From positions 1 through 40,695 of the forward strand of contig CAIJMU010000165.1 in NCBI GenBank assembly GCA_903821875.1: a stretch of 40,695 bases of DNA, given 5' to 3'. Made by a program: the position numbers and the translations under genes. This DNA comes from an uncultured Spirochaetota bacterium (GTDB lineage: Bacteria; Spirochaetota; Spirochaetia; Treponematales; Rectinemataceae). The notes under the pieces were generated by a model that did not search any database, was not told the origin of the DNA, and worked only from the letters and a program-made list of their open reading frames with translations. Below are positions 16,201-24,557 of the stretch, piece after piece; position 1 is the first letter of the stretch; every line of letters starts with the position of its first letter.

Positions 16201-19200
16201 ATGACGGATAACAGCGATAGCCCGCAGAAGCAAAAGGCCAATCTCATCAAGCAACCCAAGGTTGTGGCTGCTCCTGAGGCTGAGGTTCCCGCCCCGCCGC
16301 CCGCTGGCGAGGACCTTTCCGGTGAAAAAAAGAAAGTCGTCGTCGTCAAGAAAAAGGTAGTCGTCAAGAAGCCTTCGTCGGCCCTGCCGACAAAAGCCCG
16401 TGTCGTCGCGCATCATGACGAGGGCGATGAAGGCGAGATTCATGCAGCTCCCCAGACCGATGGCCTGGCAGCGCCGGTTTCCGCGCCCGCTGTCCACCAT
16501 GCGCGGCCTGTCGCGCATGTCCATCACGCGCCGGTTCATCAGGTGGCAGAAGGCGCAGCCGAAACTCCCCGGCCTGTGCACGCTGCAGTAGCCCACCCGG
16601 CAGCATCGCATACAACAGCATCACATGCTGTCGCGAGCCATACACCCGCAGCCCCGGGTTCGGTTCCCTCCGAGCCCCCAGCACCGCCCGTGGAAGGCGT
16701 CGCTTCCCCAGCGGTTCGCGTGGTGGTCCGTCCTGCGAATCCGATAGATGCCCGATATCCTCCTGGCACTCCAGCTCCCCGGCCAGCTCCAAGTCCGCGC
16801 CCCGCCTTCGGGCAGGGTTCAGCAGGAGGCCCCGCTCCGAGGCCGCCCATGGGCGATCGCCCAGGCTATGGCGCTCCGCGTCCGGGCTCCGATCCTGGAG
16901 CCCCGGTTTCTCCCCGTCCGAATGGCTATGCAGGCAACAGTCCGCGTAGCGGTGGCTATGGTAGCTCTGGCAGTCCTGGTGCGCCCCGTCCGGGCGGTTA
17001 CCAGGGTGGCGGTTACAGCGGACAGCGCCCCGGCGGCTACCAGGGTGGCGGCCAAGGCGGCGGCTACCAGGGTGGCGGCCAAGGCGGCGGCTACCAGGGT
17101 GGCGGCCAAGGCGGCGGTTACCAGGGTGGCGGCCAAGGCGGCGGCTATCAGGGTGGCGGCCAAGGCGGCGGCTATCAGGGTGGCGGCCAAGGCGGCGGCT
17201 ATCAGGGTGGCGGCCAGCGTCCCGGCGGCTACCAGGGTGGTGGCCAAGGTGGCGGCTACGGCGGGGCACCCCGTCCCGGCGGCTATCAGGGTGGCGGCCA
17301 AGGTGGCGGCGGCTATGGTGGAGCACCCCGCCCCGCTGGCTATCAGGGTGGCACCGGCTACGGTGGGGCACCTCGCCCCGGCGGCTACCAGGGTGGCGGC
17401 CAGGGTGGAGGTTATGGAGCCCAGGGTGGCGGCTACGGTGCACCCAGGCCGGGCGGTTATCAGGGCGGCGGACAGGGTGGAGGCTATGGCGCCCAAGGTG
17501 GCGGCTATGGTGCGCAGGGCGGCGGTTACGGCGCTCCTCGTCCCGGCGGCTACCAAGGTGGCGGTCAGGGTGGAGGCTACGGCGGTGCCCGGCCAGGTGG
17601 CTATGGTGGCGGCGCTCCCCGTCCTGGCGGTCCGGGACGTCCCGGCGGATTTGGCGGCAGGCCTGGTTTTGGTGGTCAACGTCCCGGTGGTCCCGGTGGT
17701 CCCAACGGCGGCCCCGGTTCCGGCCTCGCCAAGGGTGGTCCGGCACGCAAGCCCATCCGAGGCAAGAAGCCTGCCTATACCAAGAAGGAGCAGGAGGAGG
17801 AGAAGGCCCTCAGGCTGAAAAAGAAGCAGGAAGCCCAGGCCCTCGCCATTCCGAAGTCAATCGACATCATGGAGACGATCTCCGTCTCGGAGCTGGCCAA
17901 GAAGATGAACCTCAAGCCTGCCGACCTGATCGGCAAGCTGATGGCCCTCGGCGTCATGGCTACCATGAACCAGAAGATAGATTCCGATACAGCTACCATC
18001 CTGGCCGAGGAATATGGTTGCGTTGTCAACATCGTCTCCCTCTACGACGAGACGGTCATCGAGAAGGCCGACGACATTGCCTCCGACCTCGCACACCGTG
18101 CCCCCATCGTCACGGTCATGGGCCACGTCGACCATGGAAAGACCAAGCTCCTCGACGCCATCCGCAAGACGGATGTCGTCGCCGGAGAGTTTGGTGGCAT
18201 CACGCAGCATATCGGCGCCTACCAGGTCGATACCCATAAGGGCAAGATCACCTTCCTCGATACCCCCGGCCACGCCGCATTCACCGCGATGCGTGCCCGC
18301 GGAGCCGGGATCACCGATATCGTCGTCCTCGTCGTTGCGGCGAACGACGGTGTCATGCCCCAGACCCGCGAGGCCATCGACCACGCCAAGGCGGCCAAGG
18401 TGCCGATCATCGTCGCGATCAACAAGATCGACCTTCCCGAGGCCAATCCCGACCGCGTCATGACCCAGCTCTCGGAACTCGGACTGATTCCCGAGGCTTG
18501 GGGCGGTACTACCATGTTCTGCCTGATCTCGGCCCTCCAGAAGAAGGGCATACCCGAGCTCCTCGAAGCCATCCTCCTCCAGGCAGAAATCCTCGAGCTT
18601 TCAGCCAATTATGATCGTCCGGCAGAGGGCAAGATCCTCGAGTCCAAGATCGACCACGGCCGGGGCATCGTCGCCACGGTGGTCGTCGAGCGGGGGACAC
18701 TCAGGATCGGTGACTGCTTTGTGGCTGGCATCTATCCCGGAAAGGTCCGCGCCCTCTTCAGCGACAAGGGTGTGCGCATCGACGAAGCCATCCCCTCCAC
18801 ACCGGTAGAGGTCATAGGCTTCGAGGGCATGCCCAACGCCGGAGATCCCTACGAAGTCGTAGCCGACGAGAAGTTCGCCCGCGCCATCTCCGACAAGCGG
18901 CAGGAACTCAAGAAGTACGAGCAGGGTCTCAACGTCAAGAAAATCACGCTCGACAACCTCTACGATACCATCCATCAGGGCAACATCCAGGAACTCAAGG
19001 TCCTCATCAAGGGCGATGTCCAGGGTTCCGTGGAAGCGCTCAAGGGCCTCCTCGAGAAACTCTCGACGGTGGAGGTCAGGCTCAACGTGCTCCGTGCCGC
19101 GGCCGGCGCCATCACCGAGGACGACGTCAACATGGCGGCTGCCTCCGATGCCATCATAATTGCCTTCAATGTCAGGCCTACCCCCGCGGCCAAGCTCCTG

Positions 19201-19650
19201 GCCGACCGCGAGAAGGTCGACATCCGCAAGTACAACATCATCTACCGCGCGCAGGAAGAGATCCAGAAAGCCATGGAGGGCATGCTTGCCCCCGAGCTCA
19301 AGGAATCCGAGATCGGCAAGGTGGAGGTCCGCGAGGTCTTCAAGGTACCCAAGATCGGCCTCATCGCAGGTTCCTACGTCACCGAGGGCTGCGTGCGACG
19401 GAACTGCAAGGTCCGAGTCATCCGCGACAGCATCGAGGTGCACGTCGGCAAGATCGTCTCGCTCAGGCGATTCAAGGACGATGCCAAGGAAGTTGTGGCG
19501 GGCTACGAGTGCGGCATCGGCATAGAGGGCATCACCGATCTCCTGGTCGGCGACACCCTCGAGGTCTACGAGATCATCGAGATTGCCCGTACCCTCTCCG
19601 CACCGATGGCCGAAGGAAAACATGGACGAGATAAGGCAGAGAAAGCTTGA
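16201..19650 (+). CDS. infB: Translation initiation factor IF-2 with very long low-complexity N-terminus
   Basis: 1149 residues. The conserved core begins with an IF2_N helical domain (about 550-605). It then has the G domain with G1 GHVDHGKT (641-648), G3 DTPGH (from 687) and G4 NKID (741-744), followed by domains II, III and the fMet-tRNA-binding C-terminal domain. Role: GTPase that places initiator tRNA and joins subunits. The first 545 residues are low-complexity: Lys/Val stretches, an Ala/His-rich part (about 75-150), a Pro-rich part (150-250) and then about 250 residues of Gly/Tyr/Gln with scattered RPGG (about 250-525), including seven 9-residue tandem repeats. All repeats keep the reading frame and the core is intact, so the gene is functional in appearance. 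AGGGAG lies 6 bases before the ATG. The 3' end overlaps rbfA by 29 bases. Confidence 0.97.
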   Translation: MTDNSDSPQKQKANLIKQPKVVAAPEAEVPAPPPAGEDLSGEKKKVVVVKKKVVVKKPSSALPTKARVVAHHDEGDEGEIHAAPQTDGLAAPVSAPAVHHARPVAHVHHAPVHQVAEGAAETPRPVHAAVAHPAASHTTASHAVASHTPAAPGSVPSEPPAPPVEGVASPAVRVVVRPANPIDARYPPGTPAPRPAPSPRPAFGQGSAGGPAPRPPMGDRPGYGAPRPGSDPGAPVSPRPNGYAGNSPRSGGYGSSGSPGAPRPGGYQGGGYSGQRPGGYQGGGQGGGYQGGGQGGGYQGGGQGGGYQGGGQGGGYQGGGQGGGYQGGGQGGGYQGGGQRPGGYQGGGQGGGYGGAPRPGGYQGGGQGGGGYGGAPRPAGYQGGTGYGGAPRPGGYQGGGQGGGYGAQGGGYGAPRPGGYQGGGQGGGYGAQGGGYGAQGGGYGAPRPGGYQGGGQGGGYGGARPGGYGGGAPRPGGPGRPGGFGGRPGFGGQRPGGPGGPNGGPGSGLAKGGPARKPIRGKKPAYTKKEQEEEKALRLKKKQEAQALAIPKSIDIMETISVSELAKKMNLKPADLIGKLMALGVMATMNQKIDSDTATILAEEYGCVVNIVSLYDETVIEKADDIASDLAHRAPIVTVMGHVDHGKTKLLDAIRKTDVVAGEFGGITQHIGAYQVDTHKGKITFLDTPGHAAFTAMRARGAGITDIVVLVVAANDGVMPQTREAIDHAKAAKVPIIVAINKIDLPEANPDRVMTQLSELGLIPEAWGGTTMFCLISALQKKGIPELLEAILLQAEILELSANYDRPAEGKILESKIDHGRGIVATVVVERGTLRIGDCFVAGIYPGKVRALFSDKGVRIDEAIPSTPVEVIGFEGMPNAGDPYEVVADEKFARAISDKRQELKKYEQGLNVKKITLDNLYDTIHQGNIQELKVLIKGDVQGSVEALKGLLEKLSTVEVRLNVLRAAAGAITEDDVNMAAASDAIIIAFNVRPTPAAKLLADREKVDIRKYNIIYRAQEEIQKAMEGMLAPELKESEIGKVEVREVFKVPKIGLIAGSYVTEGCVRRNCKVRVIRDSIEVHVGKIVSLRRFKDDAKEVVAGYECGIGIEGITDLLVGDTLEVYEIIEIARTLSAPMAEGKHGRDKAEKA
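17032..17220 (+). repeat. Seven tandem 27-bp repeats inside infB
   Basis: Seven head-to-tail copies of a 27-bp unit encoding GGYQGGGQG. Copies 1-3 are identical, 4-6 differ only at synonymous Tyr codon or adjoining positions, and copy 7 ends in CAGCGT. Degenerate copies continue to about 17640. Unit length is a multiple of three, so copy-number change by slippage or recombination would keep IF-2 in frame. Confidence 0.95.
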
Positions 19651-20053
19651 GGACCAGATCAGGGAGGAACTTTCCTCCCTGATCCTTTCAGGTGAGGTAA
19701 AGGATCCCCGGGTGGGACCCTTCACCTCCCTGACACGGGTAGAGGCCGCACGAGACCTCTCCTACGCCCGGGTTTATGTATCGAGCTTCGCAGCTGCGAC
19801 AATCCCGGTGGCAGCCAGCGATTCCACAGCTCCCGTGGGCAAGGGGACAGGCGAGGGGAAGGCAAGAGCTGACCCCGAATCCGAGGCCCTCGATGCCGCG
19901 GTCGCTGGCCTGAATCACGCGGCCGGTTTCATGCAGGCCCGTCTCGCCCGCCGCATCCACACCCGACTTACCCCAAAGCTCCAGTTCATCGCGGACAGGG
20001 GCATCAGGGAGGGCCTGGCGATGAACGAGAGGATCAAGGGCCTGTTCACGTGA
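19622..20053 (+). CDS. rbfA: Ribosome-binding factor A
   Basis: 143 residues. RbfA marks: the N-terminal helix [20 protein letters not shown], then VKDPRVGPFTSLTRVEAARDLSYARVYVS, and the C-terminal segment RIHTRLTPKLQFIAD. Together these form the KH-like fold. Role: cold-shock and late 30S maturation factor acting at the 16S 5' helix. Start choice: ATG at 19622 with GAAGGA 5 bases upstream; the frame is open further upstream but without coding character. It begins 29 bases inside infB, so translation is coupled. A hydrophilic insert of about 25 residues (around 58-82, Ala/Gly/Thr/Pro-rich) between core strands is longer than in typical RbfA. Confidence 0.88.
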   Translation: MDEIRQRKLEDQIREELSSLILSGEVKDPRVGPFTSLTRVEAARDLSYARVYVSSFAAATIPVAASDSTAPVGKGTGEGKARADPESEALDAAVAGLNHAAGFMQARLARRIHTRLTPKLQFIADRGIREGLAMNERIKGLFT

Positions 20054-20170
20054 CCGGCCGAGGCGGGGAAGATCTGGCGCGCTAGCCCTCCAGGCATGAC
20101 CAAACCCGACATGACAAACCGCGATATTCCTGACTCTGCTCTTCCCGGCCACCTCGATGGAGGTTCTACC

Positions 20171-21079
20171 GTGGTGGCCCCTGTGTCCCTTGTCCGCGCA
20201 GGCATCGCACTCGTCGCCAAGCCCATGGGGGTCACTTCCTTCCAGGCACTCGGACCGCTTAAGCGCATCATGGCTACGACCAGGCTCGGCCACACGGGCA
20301 CACTCGACAGCTTCGCCAGCGGCCTATTGGTTATCCTCGTGGGGAACCTCACGCGCCTGGGCGCGTTTTTCACCGCCCTGGACAAGCGTTACGTCGCGCG
20401 TGTCCGCTTCGGCGAGGAAACAGCGACCCTCGATCCCGAGGGCGAGATTGTCGCGAGGGCCCCCCTCCCGACATTGGCCGCGATAGAGGCGGCCCTCCCT
20501 GCCTTCAGGGGCCCGATCATGCAGGCGCCGCCCGCCTACTCTGCTGTCCATGTCGATGGCGAGCGCGCCTCGGACCGCGCCCGCAGGGGTGAGGCCCTCG
20601 TCATGAAGGAACGGCCTGTCACGATCCACGAGCTCGAACTTCTCGCTTACGAGGGGGGAGATGCCATCATCTCGGTGCGCTGCTCCTCGGGTACCTACAT
20701 CCGCTCGCTCGCCCGCGATCTGGCGAAGGCGGCAGGCAGCGTTGCACGCCTCGAGGCGCTCGAACGATCCTGGGTTGGCCCCTTCTCGCTGGCTCAAGCC
20801 AGGCCAGTAGGGCAGTTTTCCGGCCCGGCTGACCTCCTTCCCTTCGACCCCGCGGCAGCCATCGGACTTGGTCTTTCTGTCCACGTCCTCGCGAAGGGGA
20901 GGGAGGAGGCATTCCGGAACGGACAGCGCCTGGCTCCGGCCTGGCTCTCTCCCTTCGATGGCTCCGCACTGGCTGCTGAAAGTCCCCTCGCGGTATTTTC
21001 TGAAGCCGGCAGCTTTCTCGGCGTCCTTGGCGTGACGGACAGCGAACTCCGCTACATGATGGTCCTGGGTGCCCCGTGA
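20171..21079 (+). CDS. truB: tRNA pseudouridine synthase B (tRNA Psi55)
   Basis: 302 residues from the chosen GTG. The catalytic motif GHTGTLDSFASGLL has its aspartate at D46, very close to D48 of E. coli TruB. Further marks are KPMGVTSF, PPAYSAVHVDGERA (Tyr stacking residue) and RCSSGTYIRSLARDL. Role: converts U55 in the T-loop of tRNAs to pseudouridine. Start choice: GTG at 20171 has GGAGG at a 7-base gap and gives the usual short N-terminus. An in-frame ATG at 20096 would add 25 residues of non-conserved sequence and has no clear ribosome-binding site. The stop TGA overlaps the ribF ATG by one base (TGATG). Confidence 0.93.
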   Translation: MVAPVSLVRAGIALVAKPMGVTSFQALGPLKRIMATTRLGHTGTLDSFASGLLVILVGNLTRLGAFFTALDKRYVARVRFGEETATLDPEGEIVARAPLPTLAAIEAALPAFRGPIMQAPPAYSAVHVDGERASDRARRGEALVMKERPVTIHELELLAYEGGDAIISVRCSSGTYIRSLARDLAKAAGSVARLEALERSWVGPFSLAQARPVGQFSGPADLLPFDPAAAIGLGLSVHVLAKGREEAFRNGQRLAPAWLSPFDGSALAAESPLAVFSEAGSFLGVLGVTDSELRYMMVLGAP

Positions 21080-21852
21080 TGCGCGTTGTTGGCTATGATG
21101 AGGCAGCAGGGGAGTGCGAAGGCATCAAGGGGGCCTCGGTCACCATCGGCGTCTTCGATGGGCTCCATGCGGGGCATCGCGCCCTTATCGAGCGCTGCGT
21201 GAGGAGGGCGGGTGCAGGGCCCTCGGTCGTGTTCACCTTCAGGAACAATCCCAAGAAGCTGCTCAAGCCGGATGCCTTCCCCGGCGATCTGGTGAGTCTG
21301 GACAGAAAGCTCGAGCTCCTCGAGGCCTTCGGGGTCGATCTCGTCGTGCTGATTGACTTTTCCGGCGATTTCAGTAGAATGCCGGGCAGGATTTTCCTGT
21401 CCACGCTGCACGAAAGCGTCCATCCCGACTTTGTCGCGATCGGCTCCGATTTCCATTGCGGAAAGGGCAGGGATACCGACGCTGCGGAGCTCCGGTCCTT
21501 TTTCGGGGAGCGCGGTGTCACGGTTGAGATCTTCGCGCCGGTCGTCGCGGGCGGGGAGGTCGTCAGTTCCACGCGGATCAGGCTCGCCCTCCAGTCCGGC
21601 AACATCGGTGCCGCTTCGGAGTTGCTCGGGCGAGAGGTGGAAGTGGAGTTGGGCGGGCATCTCGGGCTTCGGGATGGCGTCCATCATTTCGCTCGGCCGG
21701 AGGGGCTGGTACTGCCTCCACCCGGCCTCTATCCGGTGACGACCGATGATCCCGAAAGCTCCGGGCAGGGCGGGATCATGGTCAAGGGAAACGGCCTGGA
21801 ACTGGTTGGATTGGGCGGCTGCGAGGGCCTGGCACGGGTTCGCATCATGTAG
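21079..21852 (+). CDS. ribF: FAD synthetase (RibF-type FMN adenylyltransferase domain, kinase domain not recognisable)
   Basis: 257 residues. The N-terminal 180 residues are the nucleotidyltransferase domain of RibF: SVTIGVFDGLHAGHRALI (HxGH-type loop), VVFTFRNNPKKLL, FVAIGSDFHCGK and VVSSTRIR are all in place. Known RibF enzymes are about 300 residues, with a C-terminal riboflavin kinase. Here only about 75 residues follow SSTRIR, and the kinase signatures (GxGRxLGFPTAN and the PxxGVY region with catalytic Glu) are missing apart from a faint LLGRE...PPPGLYPV. I infer an adenylyltransferase that makes FAD from FMN, with kinase activity lost or reduced. ATG overlaps the truB stop (TGATG); a GTG one codon earlier is possible. 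rpsO follows after 57 bases. Confidence 0.82.
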   Translation: MRVVGYDEAAGECEGIKGASVTIGVFDGLHAGHRALIERCVRRAGAGPSVVFTFRNNPKKLLKPDAFPGDLVSLDRKLELLEAFGVDLVVLIDFSGDFSRMPGRIFLSTLHESVHPDFVAIGSDFHCGKGRDTDAAELRSFFGERGVTVEIFAPVVAGGEVVSSTRIRLALQSGNIGAASELLGREVEVELGGHLGLRDGVHHFARPEGLVLPPPGLYPVTTDDPESSGQGGIMVKGNGLELVGLGGCEGLARVRIM

Positions 21853-21909
21853 GCCCGCCGGGAATGTATCAGGCAGCAAGGAACGACGAACATACAAGGA
21901 GTAAGACGA

Positions 21910-22179
21910 ATGGCTCTTACAAAAGCTGACAAGGCCAAGGTCATTGTCGACTATGGCAAGTCGGAGAAGAACACGGGCTCCACCGAGACCCAGGTCGCCC
22001 TCCTCACGGAGCGCATCACCTATCTCACCGAGCATTTCAAGGTCCACAAGAAGGACACGAACTCCCGCCGCGGGCTGCTCAAGCTCGTCGGCCAGCGCAG
22101 GAAGCTTCTCAAGTACCTCCAGCGCACCGACCTCTCGGGTTACCGCGTCCTCATCGAAAAGCTGAACATCCGCAAGTGA
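21910..22179 (+). CDS. rpsO: 30S ribosomal protein S15
   Basis: 89 residues, exact family length. Typical S15 features: [23 protein letters not shown], then [25 protein letters not shown] and [13 protein letters not shown]-type ending (here [13 protein letters not shown]). Binds 16S rRNA central domain early in 30S assembly. Strong AAGGAG 8-9 bases before the ATG, the best ribosome-binding site in this operon, as expected for a ribosomal protein. Followed by two stem-loops and pnp, the ancient rpsO-pnp pair. Confidence 0.97.
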   Translation: MALTKADKAKVIVDYGKSEKNTGSTETQVALLTERITYLTEHFKVHKKDTNSRRGLLKLVGQRRKLLKYLQRTDLSGYRVLIEKLNIRK

Positions 22180-22220
22180 CCCCACGAGGGATGCAGATTT
22201 CCCGCGTGGATGTCGCATGG

Positions 22221-22248
22221 AAGGCCCGCCCCGCTGGGGAAGGGCCTT
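22221..22248 (+). terminator. Stem-loop after rpsO, partial terminator
   Basis: AAGGCCC (22221-22227) pairs with GGGCCTT (22242-22248), with an inner CCCC/GGGG stem around GCT. It is followed by TTCGTCGTT rather than a clean T-run, so it is more likely a leaky terminator or mRNA 3'-end stabiliser between rpsO and pnp. Confidence 0.5.
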
Positions 22249-22259
22249 TCGTCGTTCCT

Positions 22260-22292
22260 CGCGACGCCGTGGCGTGACGCCAAGGCGTCGCG
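22260..22292 (+). promoter_or_regulatory. Long hairpin in the pnp 5' leader
   Basis: CGCGACGCC (22260-22268) pairs perfectly with GGCGTCGCG (22284-22292). Inside, TGGCG pairs with CGCCA around a TGA loop, with one G-A mismatch: 14 base pairs in total. It ends 15 bases before the pnp ATG, just upstream of its AGAAGG. In E. coli a stem-loop at the same place is cut by RNase III and mediates PNPase autoregulation; the same use here is inference. Confidence 0.55.
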
Positions 22293-22307
22293 CGAAAGAA
22301 GGTACTA

Positions 22308-24557
22308 ATGCCGACTACAATGAACATCAAGCTGGGCGCCGTGGACATGGTCCTCGAGACGGGCAGGATGGCCAAACAGGCCAATGGCTCCGTTTTCGCG
22401 CAGTACGGCGGAAGCGCCGTACTTGCGACGGCCTGCTGCGCCGCCAGCGCCACCGAGGGCCTCGACTTCGTCCCCCTCACCGTCGAGTACAACGAAAAGT
22501 ACTACGCCGCGGGGAAGATCCCCGGGGGCTTCATCAAGCGTGAGTCAAGGCCCAAGGACCGTGAGATCCTCGTGTCCCGCCTCATCGACCGTCCGATGCG
22601 CCCGCTCTTCGACAAGGCCTTCGGGCGCGAGATCCAGGTCATCCCGACCTGCATCCAGGCGGACGGGGTCAATCCACCGGACATCCTGGCCATCAATGCG
22701 GCCAGCGCGGCCGTGGCCATCTCCGACATTCCCTTCAACGGGCCCATCGGTGCCGTGCGGGTCTGCCTCCTTGGAGATGAATATGTCATCAACCCCAGCT
22801 ACGAGCAGTGGAAGAAGGCCCGCCTCGAGATCGTCGTAGCTGGTACAAAAGACGGCATCACGATGGTAGAGGGCGATTCCGAGGAAGTCTCGGAAGCCGA
22901 GATGATCGGTGCCATCGAAGCTGCCCGCGGCCCGATTGCCGAGGTCTGCAAGAAGATCAATGAGCTCGCCGCCTCCATCGGCAAGCCCAAGCTTCCCCTC
23001 TCGCCCCTCAAGATCAAGCTCAACCGCGCCGACGAGATCCGCTCCTGCGCCCACGGCCTCCTCAACAAGGCCCTCTTCACAAAGATCAAGCAGGAGCGCT
23101 ACGAGGCCATCGCCACGGCCATCTCCGACGTCAAGGCGAAGTTTGCCGATGTCCTGGTCGACGAGACGCAGAAGAAGCTCTTCGCTGCCCTCATGGAGGA
23201 CCTCCAGTACGAGATCCTCCGCGGCGGCATCCTTGATTCCGGCAGCCGTGTCGACGGGCGCGGCCTCGAGGACATCAGGCCGATCACCTGCGAGCTCGGC
23301 GTCCTGCCGCGCACCCACGGCTCTGCCCTCTTCACCCGGGGCGAGACCCAGGCCCTGGCGGTTGTCACACTTGGTACGGTCTTCGACGAGCAGATCTTCG
23401 ATGACATCGAGGGCGACCGCCGCGAGCGCTTCATGCTCCACTACAACTTTCCGCCCTACTCCGTGGGCGAGGTCGGGCGTACCGGTACCGGCCGACGCGA
23501 GATAGGCCACGGCAACCTGGCACGCCGTTCGATCGAGAAGGTCCTTCCCACCAAGGAAGTCTGGCCCTACACGGTGCGTGTCGTTTCCGAGATCCTCGAG
23601 TCCAACGGCTCCTCGTCGATGGCCTCGGTATGCGGAGGCTCGCTGTCCCTGATGTACGCGGGTGTGCCCCTGAAGCGCCCAGTGGCAGGCATTGCCATGG
23701 GTCTGATATCCGAGGGTTCCCGCTGGGCTGTCCTCTCCGACATCCTGGGCGACGAAGACCACCTCGGTGACATGGACTTCAAGGTTGCCGGCACCACGCA
23801 GGGCATTACTGGTTTCCAGCTCGACATCAAGATCGCGGGGCTCTCCCAGGAGATCCTTACAAAGGCCCTCGACCAGGCCAAGCGCGGCAGGCTGCATATC
23901 CTGGGCATCATGAACGCGGCGCTGCCGAACCATGCGGACGAGATCTCCCAGCTCGCGCCGAAGGTCGTAACCATGAAGATCGACGTCGAGAAGATCGGCG
24001 CGATCATCGGCCCGGGTGGCAAGAACATCAAGGCGCTCTGCGAGACCTACACTGTAAAGATCAATGTTGACGACGACGGCTCGGTGACGATCTACGGCAG
24101 CACGCAGAAGAACGCCTACGAGGCCCGCGACGCCATCAAGGGCATCGTCGAGGATCCCGAGGTCGGACGCATCTACGACGGAATCGTCAAGCGCACAATG
24201 GACTTCGGCGCCTTCATCGAGATCCTCCCCGGGAAGGAAGGCCTCTGCCACATCTCCCGCCTCTCGAAGAACCGCGTCGACCGGGTCTCCGACGTGATCA
24301 AGGAAGGCGACAAGGTCAAGGTCAAGCTCCTCGAGGTCGACCGCCTCGGCCGCCTCAATCTCGCCCACATCGATTCACTCGACGAGAACGGCAACGTCGC
24401 GGTAGACGCCAACCGGGAGGCGGGCCACTCCGACAGCGACAGGCCGCCGCGCCCCTATGGAGACCGCCCGCCGCGCCCCGACGGTGATCGTCCTAGATAT
24501 GACGGTCCGCGCCATGACGGGCCCCGCAGGGATGACCGAGGTCCCCGGAGAAGCTAG
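22308..24557 (+). CDS. pnp: Polyribonucleotide nucleotidyltransferase (PNPase)
   Basis: 749 residues. Two RNase PH domains (about 1-215 and 305-545, the second with FNFPPYSVGEVGR-like YNFPPYSVGEVGRTGTGRRE) flank a helical domain. KH domain with GPGG loop (568-571) and S1 domain (about 621-692) follow. Role: phosphorolytic 3'-5' RNA decay. The last 40 residues are an unusual tail rich in Arg, Pro, Asp and Gly with repeated DRPPRP and RxDGPR units, likely disordered. AGAAGG lies 5-6 bases before the ATG at 22308; an ATG four codons later is possible. Its stop TAG overlaps the GTG of the next gene (TAGTG), so the operon continues. Confidence 0.96.
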   Translation: MPTTMNIKLGAVDMVLETGRMAKQANGSVFAQYGGSAVLATACCAASATEGLDFVPLTVEYNEKYYAAGKIPGGFIKRESRPKDREILVSRLIDRPMRPLFDKAFGREIQVIPTCIQADGVNPPDILAINAASAAVAISDIPFNGPIGAVRVCLLGDEYVINPSYEQWKKARLEIVVAGTKDGITMVEGDSEEVSEAEMIGAIEAARGPIAEVCKKINELAASIGKPKLPLSPLKIKLNRADEIRSCAHGLLNKALFTKIKQERYEAIATAISDVKAKFADVLVDETQKKLFAALMEDLQYEILRGGILDSGSRVDGRGLEDIRPITCELGVLPRTHGSALFTRGETQALAVVTLGTVFDEQIFDDIEGDRRERFMLHYNFPPYSVGEVGRTGTGRREIGHGNLARRSIEKVLPTKEVWPYTVRVVSEILESNGSSSMASVCGGSLSLMYAGVPLKRPVAGIAMGLISEGSRWAVLSDILGDEDHLGDMDFKVAGTTQGITGFQLDIKIAGLSQEILTKALDQAKRGRLHILGIMNAALPNHADEISQLAPKVVTMKIDVEKIGAIIGPGGKNIKALCETYTVKINVDDDGSVTIYGSTQKNAYEARDAIKGIVEDPEVGRIYDGIVKRTMDFGAFIEILPGKEGLCHISRLSKNRVDRVSDVIKEGDKVKVKLLEVDRLGRLNLAHIDSLDENGNVAVDANREAGHSDSDRPPRPYGDRPPRPDGDRPRYDGPRHDGPRRDDRGPRRS

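Noticed and set aside
17032-17640. Possible CRISPR array
   Set aside because: The repeats are directly tandem without unique spacers and keep the infB reading frame.
16364-17746. 460-residue open frame on the minus strand opposite the infB repeats, and the 356-residue plus frame at 16748-17818
   Set aside because: Both are other-frame readings of the Gly-rich 27-bp repeats; the translations are monotonous ([16 protein letters not shown]) and the IF-2 frame continues into an intact G domain.
20096-20170. Upstream ATG for truB
   Set aside because: No ribosome-binding site and no conservation-like sequence, while the GTG at 20171 has GGAGG at ideal spacing and yields the normal TruB N-terminus.
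22545-24368. 607-residue open frame opposite pnp, and similar long antisense frames (5037-6572, 14527-15603, 18601-19725)
   Set aside because: Long antisense frames are expected in GC-rich genes with strong third-position GC; they lack ribosome-binding sites and family motifs, and the sense genes are fully conserved.
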